From assembly GCA_963810775.1 (NCBI GenBank), contig CAWEOT010000025.1, positions 368,404 to 432,403 of the forward strand: DNA of 64,000 nucleotides, in the 5' to 3' direction. The notes under the pieces are model-generated. The model worked only from the letters and a program-made list of their open reading frames with translations. It ran no database searches and was not told the DNA's origin. The stretch is from DATBVX01 sp963810775 (lineage in GTDB: Bacteria; Pseudomonadota; Gammaproteobacteria; Steroidobacterales; Steroidobacteraceae). Shown here one piece after another: positions 27,371-37,813 of the stretch. The position numbers and the translations under genes are program-made. Numbering within the stretch: the first letter of the stretch is position 1; the number at the start of each line of letters is the position of its first letter.

Positions 27371-28949
27371 TCAACCCCCGATCGGCGCACGCTGCTTGTT
27401 CTCGTTAGTATCAGAGGAACGCAGGTCGATTGGCTGCCCATCGAAGCCCGATTCCTTGGGTAGCCCAAGGAGCGACAGGATCGTCGGCGCAACCTGCTCC
27501 AGCCGACCGCGAGCGCGTACGCCGCCCGCAAAGCCAGAGCCGTGAGCGAGCATGAAGCCGGAGGTCGAATGGGTCCCGGTGCGCGGGTCCGGACTGGGCG
27601 CTTCGACTCGATCCATTCCGGGAGCGTCGAGCGACACAATCGGAGCATCATCGTTCCAGCTTACGACCAGGTCCGGTAGTTGCTCCTGACGCTGCCCTGT
27701 GAAGATGTCGTGACACAGCCATACGTCGCGTACCGCGGCCTTACCCGTAGCCGTATTCCTGAGTCCCGACAGACGGGAGCGGATGCTTGCACACAACTCG
27801 TCGTACTCGGCGCCAGGCGCGACAATCCCCTGCGGCTCACGACCCTTCAGATTGATGCGGATATAGCCTTCGAGATCCGTCGGCAGCGTAAAGGCGCGGG
27901 TGCGCGACCAGTCGATATGCCCTGACTGCAAGTGCGCACCGACGCGCTCGCGCAAGGAGCGGGGCAGCATGTCAGCGACCCAGCGCCGCGCGCGCGGCGG
28001 CAGCGCATTTTTCAACCGCGCGATCGGGGATTGCGGCCTGGCCGTAGCAGCAGTCTTCAGATCCGGGCCAGCATTCGTGTAGCCCAGGCGCTCGAGTACT
28101 GTGGGCAGCAGATGCCACCCAGCATGATTCGGCCGAACCCCATCTCCACTCACCACCATGAGCGCAGTGTCCGGCGGGAGCTCAGCGCGAAGTTTGCCGA
28201 TTGCATCGTCGATCGCCGCGTAGGTGCCGCGGATCGCATCGAAACCGCTGTCCTCGACGCCCTTATCGTGCGCGAAGCTGGCCGGCCACAAGTAGTGCCC
28301 GGCGGGATGCGTTTCGCAGAATCCGGCGACGACGAGATCCCAGTCCGCACGACCCAACAGCCATTTCAGGGTTTCGCACTTATGAGCCACGCTGCGGGGC
28401 AGGCGATCCATGCAAGACAGCGCGATTGGGTCGTCCAAGTCCCAGCTGCAAGGCCTCTATTCCCAGCGGATATTTGCCGAAGCCCTGCTTGAGCTCCTCG
28501 ATCAGCCCTGGTGGGACAGATGCCTGCGCTCCGTACCAGGCCCAGGTCCCCCACTCGAAGATCGCACTGCCCCCAAAGCCTGCTTCCGGAAAGGTCTCTG
28601 GAACGTCGTACACAATGCAGCGCCGCCCGTGTTGATCCGCGCGGCTCCAGAACGTTGGCGCACCGTAGTGCTCCGGCCGAACGTGTTGTGCCAGTTGGTG
28701 GCCAGGTTCGGGCTGATAGGGGTAATAGACGCCGTGTGTTCCGGGCAAGGTGCCAGTCGCGAATGTCGGCCATGTGGAGGTATGCAGTACTCTCGCGGGC
28801 GATTCCAGGTCGACCCACGTGCCTGCATCGATGAGCTCTCGAAACTGGGGCAGGTGACCGGCGCGAGCCCAGTGCTGAATCAAACCGCCGTCACCCATAT
28901 CAAGGGCAATCGCGACGACACGTCTGCTGTTGCGCGTGGCTGAGGACAT
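27371..28949 (-). CDS. Alkaline-phosphatase-superfamily hydrolase, second copy, frame-disrupted
   Basis: This is a paralogue of the protein at 24264-25886 with the same blocks in order: VVAIALDMGDGGLIQHW, HTSTWPTFATGTLPGTHGVY, VSGDGVRPNHAGWHLL, GYIRINLKGREPQG and QVAPTILSLLGLP. The start is ATG at 28949. The first frame stops after HGSPAPQRGS, while the true path continues from DDPIALSCMDRLPRSV in another frame. The change lies near 28430 by a GGG run. Joined, it is about 525 residues, close to the first copy, so sequence error is likely. Confidence 0.82.
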
Positions 28950-28952
28950 TCG

Positions 28953-29960
28953 TCAGGCCGATGGCCGCTCGCCGGAGCGCATCCAGTCGGCGACATCGAC
29001 GACGCGAGACTCCTGGCTCGACCGCATCACGGAGCCCAGTAACGCGAGTGTCGCGGTAGCCGCGCGCCTCGCCTCCTCGGCCGAAGCACCGCCGCTTGCC
29101 GACTTCTGCATCAAATCGAATGTCCGTCGCGCGGTGTCGGCGAAACGTCTGCTGTTATTGACGGACGTGCCTGGCCACCAACGCCAAAGTAAGAATCTTG
29201 GCCAGCCTCGCTTGCGCCACCAGACGCTGGCACCTTCGGAACGCAGCGATCCGCCCTTGCCCTCCACCCACAGACTCTGCTCACGATGGCTCGCGCCGGT
29301 GGAGCCGAAGTACTGGACATGAATGTTGCGCTCCAGCTCGAGCAGAAGCTCAGCGGTCGTGCCGCGGACATCACTGGTTGATGATGGTTCTGTGTACCGA
29401 GCCATCACCCTTACCGGACTTGCGTCGAACAGCGAGCGCAGACTTTCGAGCTGATCGAGTCCAAAACGAATCAGTTGTGCGTAGGGTGCATTCGCGGCGC
29501 CATCTCCCAGGTCCGAGCGAGGACGTCTGTCGACGTAGCTGATATGGCTGATCGAGCCAGCGTTTCGGAGCAGACGGCGCAGCCGGTTTGCGGTCACTCG
29601 GGCCGCATCCTCCAGTGCAAGTATTACAAGGCGCTTCCTTGAGTGTGCCAATTCGGTCAGCTTCATCAGCGTGAGCAGATCCAGCGTGTCGGGCCTGTCG
29701 AGGATTATGTCCATACCCTGTTCCAGGGCTTCCACGGCCCGGCGCCCATCAAGCGCCGCGGCTCCTGTCAGTAGGGCGACGCTTGGTTTGATCTCTTTGC
29801 ACGCGCTCTGCAGCGTGGAGTAGCGGCGGACTTCGATCCCAACTTTGGTATCGGGTTCGTTTCGCGAGACGACGGCTATCGATCGCACATGCGGGTGGAC
29901 GCGGGCAGCCTCTATCCAGGCGGCCAATCTCGGGCCTTCGCCCAAACCGATGATGTCCAT
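28953..29960 (-). CDS. Gfo/Idh/MocA-like oxidoreductase, divergent second copy
   Basis: ATG at 29960 gives MDIIGLGEGPRLAAWIEAAR, a Rossmann-like start with a changed glycine pattern. The frame is open further up to 30176, but without homology. The product is 335 residues. The usual EKP motif is replaced by DIILDRPDTLDLLTLM, so catalytic function is doubtful. It precedes the second phosphatase by three bases, mirroring the pair at 24264-26953. Its overall layout (N-terminal nucleotide-binding half, C-terminal alpha/beta half with a middle WVEGKGGSL segment) supports the family. Confidence 0.7.
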   Translation of the reverse strand: MDIIGLGEGPRLAAWIEAARVHPHVRSIAVVSRNEPDTKVGIEVRRYSTLQSACKEIKPSVALLTGAAALDGRRAVEALEQGMDIILDRPDTLDLLTLMKLTELAHSRKRLVILALEDAARVTANRLRRLLRNAGSISHISYVDRRPRSDLGDGAANAPYAQLIRFGLDQLESLRSLFDASPVRVMARYTEPSSTSDVRGTTAELLLELERNIHVQYFGSTGASHREQSLWVEGKGGSLRSEGASVWWRKRGWPRFLLWRWWPGTSVNNSRRFADTARRTFDLMQKSASGGASAEEARRAATATLALLGSVMRSSQESRVVDVADWMRSGERPSA

Positions 29961-30024
29961 GCATTGAGCCTGTCCGAGAAAATCACGAATAGCAAATTCG
30001 AAGTGGCCGCGATGAAGCCGCAGC

Positions 30025-32067
30025 TCACAGGTCGCCTGCACCTGGAGCGACATCCAGCTCGCTGTCTGCGGATTGCAAGAACTCGATGAGCTTGTCTCTA
30101 GCAGTCGGTTCGGCGATCCCGCCGAACTGCATCGAAGTGCCTGGAATAAAGGCACCCGGATTGGCCAGGAAAGCATTCAGACGCTCTCTGGTCCAAGCGC
30201 CACCTGTTGCCAACATGGCCGGGGAGTAGTCGAAATCGGGATCAGACGCCACCCTACGGTGCAGTACTCCCCTCAGGCTCGGCGCGTAGCGAGCGTGATT
30301 CTTGGAAGCCGCATGACAGCTCGCGCACTCGCGATATAGAGACTGACCGGACACGGAGTCAATCATCGTCGGCTTGATAAACATGATTGTTCCTCTGTCG
30401 CTCCATAGAACCAGCTCTCCGTCGCGCCCCTCGATGATCTGGCGAATGCGTTCGCCGATTGGAATCTCCTCAGCCAACACGACACGGCGCTCTCGAATTC
30501 TCAGACGCCACAACTTACGGGCGATGAGCGAGGAGACGACGAGGTCGCCATGCCAGCGTTCGAATCGCGGAGAGTTGATCTCAACCAGACTGGAAACACC
30601 GATGCTCGGTATCCATGAAAAGTACGGTTGGGCGAACCCTTCATGGGATCCGGGCTTCGGCGTCAGTGGCCACGTGTGACTGCCATAGTCCACGCCGTAG
30701 GTCACCAACGGCCAGCCATAGTTGGTTCCCTCCTCGATGAGATTGAGCTCGTCGCCGCCCTGGGGTCCGTGCTCGGTGGACCAGATCAAGCCCGACTTCG
30801 CGGCTATGAGGCCCTGTGGATTACGGTGCCCGAGCGAGAAAACCCGGCTCGAGCGGTCATTCAAGTTGATCAGGATCGTCTTGCCGTAGCTGATGTGGGA
30901 TCTTGGGCAGCTTGAATGGCACTTCCCCAGCCATCCAGGGCGTGATCTCCCACCGATAACAACAGCTCGTGGTCGCTGAGCAAGACCATCCGCCCGCCAT
31001 CTTCAAGCCCGCCGAAGCGCGGCGCCTTTCCTGGCATGTCGATCGGAAGGCACGGGGTGGTTTCGTAGATCGTTTCCCAAGCCAACTTACGGGACGCGGT
31101 TGCAATTTCCTCAGTCCTTCCCGACAGGGCAGAGACACGCAACACAAAACAGCGCTCATCACGCTTCCAGTAGTGATGAGAGGCGAAGACGCGTACACCC
31201 CGCGCAGTGACCTGCGTTGCCACATCCGCTACACGGAACCAATTCAGGGCTATTGGCACGCCTGCCATGTCCGCCGTGAACTCCAGGGTGTTCAGCGGCA
31301 CGCGCTGCTTGCAGATGTTGCAACTCGAGCTTTTGAGCATCCTCGGATCGCCTGAAGAGGTAGAGATCACCCTCGCCGGTCGCGAGCAGATAGCGATCAT
31401 TGAACTTCGCGATTCCGCCCTGATGCGCGTCGTGGCGCGCGATCCAGTGGCTGAATGAGACGACGTTAAGCTCGTAGAGCGAAGTGCCGAGCTGAAAGTC
31501 GCTCACCGACGGTTGGGGTTTGGGTCTTGTGAGAAGACGCGTCGCGAGGCTCACGTGCAACCCGATTGCGATGAGCGCCAGCACTGCCACAGCCGTTAGC
31601 CTGACGCGATCCCAGCGGTGAATGCAGAATGCAAACCACAACAGGGCGAGTGCGAGAAACGGCGAGGTGAGGACGGCGAATCTCGAGAAGCCCGGATGGT
31701 AGAGCGGCACCGCGAGCAACACCGGTACGAATGCCGTCCCGCACACCAATAGCACCTGCTGCCCCGTTGCGAGCCGTCCGCGCCGTTCGCCGCGCAGCAG
31801 GATCCAGATCGCGACAAGGTAGGCGGCCGCAATCAGCGCCAGGATCGCGAGGCTGCGCTGATCCACTGTCCAGATCGGTCTCATCCGCCATACTGCGGGG
31901 AGTAGCAGCAACGGAATCAGGCCAACGAAGGCCTGAAGGAGCCGCGAGCGCCCACTCGGGAAGACCAGCGGAGGGGGTGTTGCGGCGGGCCTCGATACCG
32001 GTGCCTCGACGCCAGCGACAGGTGCGTTACTGATTCGCCTGGTTACAGGTTTCAGCTGAAGCGACAA
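30025..32067 (-). CDS. Membrane-anchored PQQ-dependent sugar dehydrogenase with C-terminal cytochrome c, frame-disrupted
   Basis: Three modules can be read in order. First comes a membrane part with about five TMs (31560-32000), which resembles the end of a GT-C/PMT-type protein. Next is a soluble aldose-dehydrogenase beta-propeller with GDHALDGW, FSLGHRNPQGL, TEHGPQGGDELN and GTNYGWPLVTYG. Last is a cytochrome c domain with the haem site CASCHAA and the likely axial Met in GTSMQFGG. Two frame changes are needed, near 31315 and near 30886 (catcagctac; one base short of TSSYGKT). The start (TTG 32067) is uncertain. It probably oxidises periplasmic sugars, passing electrons to its own haem. Confidence 0.75.
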
Positions 32068-32230
32068 ATCGATGAACCAGCGGCTGCGGGGTTGCCATCG
32101 TGACTCGATGTGTCAACCGCGGTCCGGTCCGAGGTCACATAAGCGCAAAATCGCTGCATAGCCAGCGGCCGGGTCTTCGGGTCCGGGCCGGGATCATCAC
32201 TGGACCTGTCCCCACCTGGGGTGGCAGGTA

Positions 32231-33487
32231 TCAGTTCCTGATCCCTGCGTCGCGCCCAGCTATGGCGATCTCGTTGGAGCGACAGATGGATTCGTAAAAG
32301 GCCGCCGCCGGGCGCGCGAGTCTGCTGTGGCTGGATGTGTCTACTGCGGCGAGCCCGAAGCGTGCGCCATATCCGTCCGTCCACTCGAAGTTGTCGAACA
32401 ACGTCCAGTAAAAGTAGCCGAGCACCTGGACTCCGTCCCGCATTGCCAGCGCCATCTCGCGCACGTGCTCGGCGACAAAACGCTCTCGCAAGTCTTCATC
32501 GAGCGTTGCAATGCCATTCTCGGTGATCATCAATGGAACGCCCAATGAGCTGAATTTTACCAACATGCTGTGCAGTCCCTGCGGATACACTTCCCATCCC
32601 AGCGAGCTGAAGTGGCGCGGTGCGAGAGGATCGTCGACCTTGTGCTCGACCCCAAACAAAGCCTTGGCTCCCCGTGGCCGCCATCGCACCACTTGCCGAA
32701 CGTAATAGTTGATGCCGATGAAATCGAGCGCGCGGTGGCGGCCCACCAGGTGAAAACACAAATCGTTGAGCGCGAAGTCGCGCATTCGGGCCGCGAAGCG
32801 ATCGGCCCACCTATGCGGATCGTGTGGTACGACATAGGGCGCACTATGGGCAAGACCGACCATGACATCTGCTCGATACTCGTGAATGACGGCGTACGCA
32901 CTGACGTGTGCCCGGCACAGATTGCGCAGTACGCGCCAGGCACGCAACCACGATCCAGGCTGGCACGGAGGCCAATCCCCTTTAACGTAGGCGCGCATGA
33001 CGTAGACGGTGGGTTCATTGATCGTGAGCCAAAAGCGGACGTGCTCGGCAAGTCGTGAAGCGACAGCGCTGACGTAGCGTGCGAAGAGTTCGATACTTTC
33101 GGGGTTGGTCCAGCCTCCCCGACGGGTGAACCAGGCCGGGTTGGTAAAGTGGTGCAATGTCACCACGGGTTCAAGGCAGCGCTCTCTCAGCGCCGCAACC
33201 ACCTTTACGTAGTGATCCAATGCAGCTGCATCGAACTCGCCCTCAGTTGGCTCTATACGGCTCCATTCGATCGACAGCCGATGCGCGTTGTGTCCCCACG
33301 AGCTCGCCAGGTCGAAGTCACTTTCGTAGCGCTCGAAGTGCTCACACGCGTTCCCCGAGGCGTAGGGCAAGATTCCGGACTGCTCGAACTCCCACCAGTC
33401 GTTCCAACGGTTGTTGCCTTCGACCTGGTGACTCGAGGTGGCGGCGCCCCAGAGAAAGCCCGACGGAAAGCGATACGTCGCACTCAT
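32231..33487 (-). CDS. Glycoside hydrolase family 1 (beta-glucosidase-like)
   Basis: The 418-residue TIM-barrel enzyme starts MSATYRFPSGFLWGAATSSH. The acid/base Glu is in LTINEPTVYV near residue 158, and the nucleophile Glu is in LMITENGIA near 320. EGFxW-type substrate residues are replaced by YGARFGLAAVD at the C-terminus. It is somewhat shorter than the usual 440-480 residues. No signal peptide is seen, so it is probably cytoplasmic. In an EPS locus it may trim or recycle glycans. Confidence 0.9.
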   Translation of the reverse strand: MSATYRFPSGFLWGAATSSHQVEGNNRWNDWWEFEQSGILPYASGNACEHFERYESDFDLASSWGHNAHRLSIEWSRIEPTEGEFDAAALDHYVKVVAALRERCLEPVVTLHHFTNPAWFTRRGGWTNPESIELFARYVSAVASRLAEHVRFWLTINEPTVYVMRAYVKGDWPPCQPGSWLRAWRVLRNLCRAHVSAYAVIHEYRADVMVGLAHSAPYVVPHDPHRWADRFAARMRDFALNDLCFHLVGRHRALDFIGINYYVRQVVRWRPRGAKALFGVEHKVDDPLAPRHFSSLGWEVYPQGLHSMLVKFSSLGVPLMITENGIATLDEDLRERFVAEHVREMALAMRDGVQVLGYFYWTLFDNFEWTDGYGARFGLAAVDTSSHSRLARPAAAFYESICRSNEIAIAGRDAGIRN

Positions 33488-33764
33488 TGTTATGTGAAAT
33501 CCACCTGCACCTACGCTCGATTATCGTTCGCTTCCGGACGGAGAAAACAGCGCTCGCGTTGCATTCCGCAATCATTCCTCATTTCGAGCTGTCGTCGCTG
33601 CTTTCTTGAGTTGATTCAGTGGGCGGCCAACTTGCTGCCCTTGGCAGGGCTCTGGGCGAGTTCATCTTTGCGCATGCCGGTGACTTGATGGATTATCAGG
33701 CAATGAAGTCATGCGGTTCATGCTGGACGGTGAGGTCGCTGCGCAAGGTGCGGGCAAAGTGAGG

Positions 33765-34064
33765 ATGGCTACCCTTCTATCGATAAACAATTACTACTAC
33801 CACCGCGGTGGGGCCGAAGCGATTTTCTTCGCCCACAATAAGATGTTTGAAGCGCTGGGTTGGCGGGTTGCACCTTCACTCACTGGGGCGATGCGCGCCA
33901 CCGCTGGACGATCGGATGCGCAGATTGAGGAAATGGGCAAGAACGGCCGTTCCTGGGTAGAGGAAAAGTTCACCGCCGACGCATACCGGGAGCGAATCCT
34001 CCAAACGTATCGCGAGCTCGGCGTGCAAGGTCCTGGTCTCCTGCCGGCAACAGCACGCGTGTGA
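33765..34064 (+). pseudogene. GT4 glycosyltransferase remnant with large internal deletion
   Basis: The frame reads MATLLSINNYYYHRGGAEAI (N-terminus) and, after about 40 residues, jumps to RATAGRSDAQIEEMGKNGRS and YRERILQTYRELGV, which is a GT4 C-terminus. The intact homologue at 41276 has the same two ends (LLSINNYHYRRGGSDV and AILNLYSDLGV) with about 330 residues between them. The deletion is in frame, so a roughly 100-residue product could still be made but would have no active site. It lies directly before the SGNH gene. Confidence 0.8.
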
Positions 34065-34829
34065 GTGGATGCCGACTCGCAGGTGTATCGCGTTAGTACT
34101 CGGCTGTGCGGGGTCACGGTTGCGGCCCTGCTTGCTGCCTCGGTGGCCGGCTATTTCGCTCACCGCTTCTACGTTGAGCGTGCTCGCGCAAAGCTCATGC
34201 CGACATTCGAATCGAGATTTGCGAGCGAGAATGCGAGGCTCTCAGCTCCGACCGAACTCAGAGTCGTCATGATTGGCGACTCCAGGATCGTGGACTGGGA
34301 ATCGCAGCCTCCGATGACGGGGCTCGAGCTCGTGTGGCGCGGGATTCGCGGCGAAACCACGGCACAATTGGTGCACCGTTTCTCGGCGGATACGCACGAC
34401 ATAGAGGCGGCCGTTGTAGTAATTCAGGCTGGGATCAACGATCTCGTCTTGGGAACCGCCTTGCAAGAAGGGAAATCTGCAGCCGATCTCGCCTTTCACA
34501 ATTTGCAGACCATGGTCGAGTCCGCCACCGAATCGGGTAGCAAGGTCATTCTGTTGACGATCGTTCCTCCAGCCTCGCCGCCGCTGTTGCGCCGTATCGT
34601 CTGGTCAGACTCTGTTTACGGCCTGGTTGCAGACTTCAACCGTCGCCTGCACACGCTAGGCGGTCCGCAGGTTCGAATTCTTGAAGCCGACCGGATTCTA
34701 TGTGGCGGATCCGATCGCATGCCGCGTCAGTTGGCTCGCGATACCCTCCATTTCTTGCCCGCCGCATACGACATGCTCAATCAGGAGCTCGGCGCAGAGC
34801 TTCGGGACTCAGTGCATGCTGTTCAATAG
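34065..34829 (+). CDS. SGNH/GDSL hydrolase-like protein, membrane-anchored
   Basis: The 254-residue product starts at GTG 34065 next to the GT4 remnant stop. One N-terminal TM (about 15-33) leaves the rest in the periplasm. Block I is VVMIGDSRIVDW with the nucleophile Ser, and block III is IQAGINDLVLG. Block V is a late DTLHFLPAAYDML. It overlaps the MBOAT gene by 14 bases. With MBOAT it probably forms an O-acetylation unit, the SGNH part moving acetyl groups to the glycan. Confidence 0.8.
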   Translation: MDADSQVYRVSTRLCGVTVAALLAASVAGYFAHRFYVERARAKLMPTFESRFASENARLSAPTELRVVMIGDSRIVDWESQPPMTGLELVWRGIRGETTAQLVHRFSADTHDIEAAVVVIQAGINDLVLGTALQEGKSAADLAFHNLQTMVESATESGSKVILLTIVPPASPPLLRRIVWSDSVYGLVADFNRRLHTLGGPQVRILEADRILCGGSDRMPRQLARDTLHFLPAAYDMLNQELGAELRDSVHAVQ

Positions 34830-36396
34830 CGGAATCTTTGCGCTTTTCTTCGCGCTGTTCTTTCCGCTGTACGTGCTGGTCCGGCAGAACGTCTTTTGGC
34901 GCAATGTGTTGCTGATCGTTGCGAGCTACCTCTTCTATGGATGGTGGGACGCTCGGTTCCTGATCCTTGTTGCCATTTCTACATCCGTCGATTACATGGC
35001 CGCGTTGGGCGCGGCTGGCAAACCAGTATTTGCAGGCGATCGGCTCAAGAGCGCCGCGTTCCTCCTGGTAGTTACCGGCACTTGCCTCGCCTTCGCATCG
35101 CGCAAGGACGTCTGGCTCATGCCCTTGGTGGTGGCGGGCATTCTCCTCGCGGCCGGCTGGCTGAAGGTCATCGACCACGCGCCTCCCGAACGGCAGCGCA
35201 AGTACTGGCTGTACCTGTCTCTGTTTACGAATCTCGGCATTCTTGCCTTCTTCAAGTATTTCAATTTCTTTGTGGGTTCGGTCGCGGCTGTCCTGTCGAG
35301 CGTAGGAATCGAGGCCGGGCATATTTCGCTCTCCATCATTCTTCCCGTCGGCCTTTCTTTCTACACATTCCAGGCGATCAGCCGAACCATGGACTCGTAT
35401 CGTGGCAAGTTCGATCCAGGCCGGTCGATCGTCAATTACGCGGCGTACCACGCGTTTTTTCCTCAGCTCGTGGCCGGGCCCATCGAGCGCGCCGCGCATC
35501 TCATGCCGCAGTTCGAGACCGTCAGACCGCTCAATCGCAGCCTGATCACGACCGGAGCTTTGCTCTTTGTATGGGGTCTGTATCAGAAGATGGTAATCGC
35601 GGACAACGTCGCGCCGATCGCCAATGCCGTGTTCTCAGATCCGACCAACCAGACGGCCGGCATGACGCTGGCGGCGGTCCTGGCATTCACGGTTCAAATC
35701 TACTGTGACTTCTGCGGATATTCGAACATGGCACGTGGGCTGGCGCGCTGCCTGGGATTCGATCTGGTGGTGAACTTCAACCTGCCGTACTTCGCCAGAA
35801 CGCCATCGGAATTCTGGCAGCGATGGCATATCAGTCTTTCCAGTTGGCTGAGAGACTACTTGTACATATCACTCGGAGGAAATCGCAACGGTCGCATGAT
35901 GATGTACCGCAACCTCATGATCACCATGTTGCTGGGAGGCCTGTGGCACGGCGCTGCATGGACCTTCGTGGCCTGGGGGGCGTTCCACGGCGCGATTCAG
36001 GTGGTCTATCGCGCGCTGCATGTCGACCAGCTGCTCGAACGGATCCGATTTCTGACACCGGCAGGCATTCTTGTTCACATGAGTTCGTGGGCGGTGACCA
36101 TTACTCTCGTGATGGCGGGTTGGATCCTTTTTCGCGCGCGCTCCTTCGACGACGCGACTGTGATCTTCTCGAACCTTTTCGGAACAGAGGGCTACTCCCT
36201 CGACACATTTTGGCCGGTGATTGCCTATGCGACGCCCTTGCTGCTGGTGGAAATCTACCAGCGCATTTCCGGAAAACTGGAAATTCTCAATGCCGGCCCG
36301 TTCCTGGTTCGACATACCGCGGCGCTGTCCATACTGCTGACACTAGTCTTGTTCAGCGCGCCGGGCGGCCAGGAGTTCATCTACTTTGATTTCTGA
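34816..36396 (+). CDS. MBOAT family O-acyltransferase (AlgI-like)
   Basis: This is an inner-membrane protein that passes acyl groups across the membrane for polysaccharide acetylation. ATG at 34816 (MLFNSGIFALFFALFFPLYV) gives 526 residues with about 10-12 TMs. The family signatures are PQLVAGPIERAAHLMPQF and WQRWHISLSSWLRDYLYI, with the catalytic His in LLGGLWHGAAWTFVAWG. It lies between two SGNH proteins, overlapping both, as in alginate and other EPS acetylation sets. The frame is open upstream of 34816, but only over the previous gene. Confidence 0.93.
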   Translation: MLFNSGIFALFFALFFPLYVLVRQNVFWRNVLLIVASYLFYGWWDARFLILVAISTSVDYMAALGAAGKPVFAGDRLKSAAFLLVVTGTCLAFASRKDVWLMPLVVAGILLAAGWLKVIDHAPPERQRKYWLYLSLFTNLGILAFFKYFNFFVGSVAAVLSSVGIEAGHISLSIILPVGLSFYTFQAISRTMDSYRGKFDPGRSIVNYAAYHAFFPQLVAGPIERAAHLMPQFETVRPLNRSLITTGALLFVWGLYQKMVIADNVAPIANAVFSDPTNQTAGMTLAAVLAFTVQIYCDFCGYSNMARGLARCLGFDLVVNFNLPYFARTPSEFWQRWHISLSSWLRDYLYISLGGNRNGRMMMYRNLMITMLLGGLWHGAAWTFVAWGAFHGAIQVVYRALHVDQLLERIRFLTPAGILVHMSSWAVTITLVMAGWILFRARSFDDATVIFSNLFGTEGYSLDTFWPVIAYATPLLLVEIYQRISGKLEILNAGPFLVRHTAALSILLTLVLFSAPGGQEFIYFDF

Positions 36397-37612
36397 CCCG
36401 GGCGCAGCTGCTGATGGCAGCCGGAGCTCGGGCTACGGGGCCACGAGCAGAGGCCGGAGCGTTGCGCTTCGGCTGCTCAAAATGGTTGCGCTGATCGTCT
36501 ATTCGCTGGCCTTCGCCGAAGCTTTCATTCGCGTGTTCAGTCCACAGGCGCTGGTACCGCGTTACGTTACCGGCACGCCTTGGGGGATACGCGGGAACAT
36601 TCCCAACGCCCGCTATTGGCACCAGACGCCAGAAGTGAAGGTGCAATATCGAATCAACAGCCAGGGCATGCGCGCGGATCGTGAGTATCCATTCCAAAAG
36701 CCAGCGGGTACCTGTCGGATCGCCGTCTTTGGAGATTCGTTTCTCGTCGGCTACGAACTTGATCTTAAGGACACCTTCACCACGCAGCTGGAACAGCGGC
36801 TGCGCGCGCAGGGTGTTAATGCGGAGATTCTCAATTTCTCAGTGAGCGGCTTCGGCACGGCGGAAATGCTTCGCGATTACGAGAAGTTCGGCAGGAAATT
36901 CGATCCCGACCTCGTTCTTTTCGAGTGGCACAGCACTGATCCTGATGACAACGTACGTTCCGGTCTCTATCGATTGGACGATGGCAAGATCAAGGCCGAT
37001 CGGAGTCAATATCTGCCCGGCATACGGGCCCAAGACACGCTCATGAAGTTCCGTCTGTATCGGATCATCGCTGACAACAGTCACCTCTACGCGTTCATTC
37101 GCGAGCGTGTGGCGGGTTCCGTGAAGCGGTTGCTGGTAACGCGGCGACGCGCCTTGCGCGGCCCGACGACAGCAGCCCCTGAAGAATCAGCGGCGGACAA
37201 TCAAGGAAGCTCGCCAGAAACGAACTGGTCGTCGCCGGCTATCAAGCTCTCCGCAGCATTGCTGACTCACGCACAGGACATGGTTCTGGCAGAACATCGG
37301 GACTTCTATGTCGTGGAGATTCCGACTCGCACTTCGCGTACACAATTCCGTTCAACCGTTGAGAGGCTGCCGCCCGACACGCGCGAGCGCCTGAAGATCA
37401 TCTCGCCCTTGGCAGCTTTCGCGAGGGCAGCACGGCCAGATCTGAAGCTATATTACGAGCAAGGTCACGGCCATCTGACCCCGACGGGCGCGCGCATCCT
37501 GACCGACGAGGCGCTGGAAGCGATTGAAGGCTCCCCGCAGCTCGCTCGCTGCGTCTCCCCTTTCGGAGCAGGAACCGCCGCAGCCCAGCGGCATGGATCT
37601 GGCAAGACATAA
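36386..37612 (+). CDS. SGNH hydrolase-type protein, AlgJ/AlgX-like role
   Basis: The 408-residue product starts at TTG 36386, with AGGAG nine bases upstream, overlapping the MBOAT stop. It has one N-terminal TM (about 30-50) and then block I FGDSFLVGYELDL near residue 116. A DxxH-like end is seen in QGHGHLTPTGARILT near 354. Length, membrane anchor and position after MBOAT fit an O-acetyltransferase partner. A variable charged stretch (about 250-280) looks like a linker. Confidence 0.8.
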   Translation: MISDPGAAADGSRSSGYGATSRGRSVALRLLKMVALIVYSLAFAEAFIRVFSPQALVPRYVTGTPWGIRGNIPNARYWHQTPEVKVQYRINSQGMRADREYPFQKPAGTCRIAVFGDSFLVGYELDLKDTFTTQLEQRLRAQGVNAEILNFSVSGFGTAEMLRDYEKFGRKFDPDLVLFEWHSTDPDDNVRSGLYRLDDGKIKADRSQYLPGIRAQDTLMKFRLYRIIADNSHLYAFIRERVAGSVKRLLVTRRRALRGPTTAAPEESAADNQGSSPETNWSSPAIKLSAALLTHAQDMVLAEHRDFYVVEIPTRTSRTQFRSTVERLPPDTRERLKIISPLAAFARAARPDLKLYYEQGHGHLTPTGARILTDEALEAIEGSPQLARCVSPFGAGTAAAQRHGSGKT

Positions 37613-37813
37613 GCAGGCGTGGCTTCGCGGTTCGGACGCGCCTGGCCACCGTAGGTCACAATAGTTGGACTAGAATTCCTACAACTTACAGCGGCAAAAA
37701 GCGGCAGAAATGTGCCCGACGCTATATCGAGCTGTTCAGCGAAGTGGAACGAGTGCGGTCACAAGCACCCGAGGCGGCGGCATGATGCGCGCACAGCCTC
37801 GGCGGGGTTGAGC

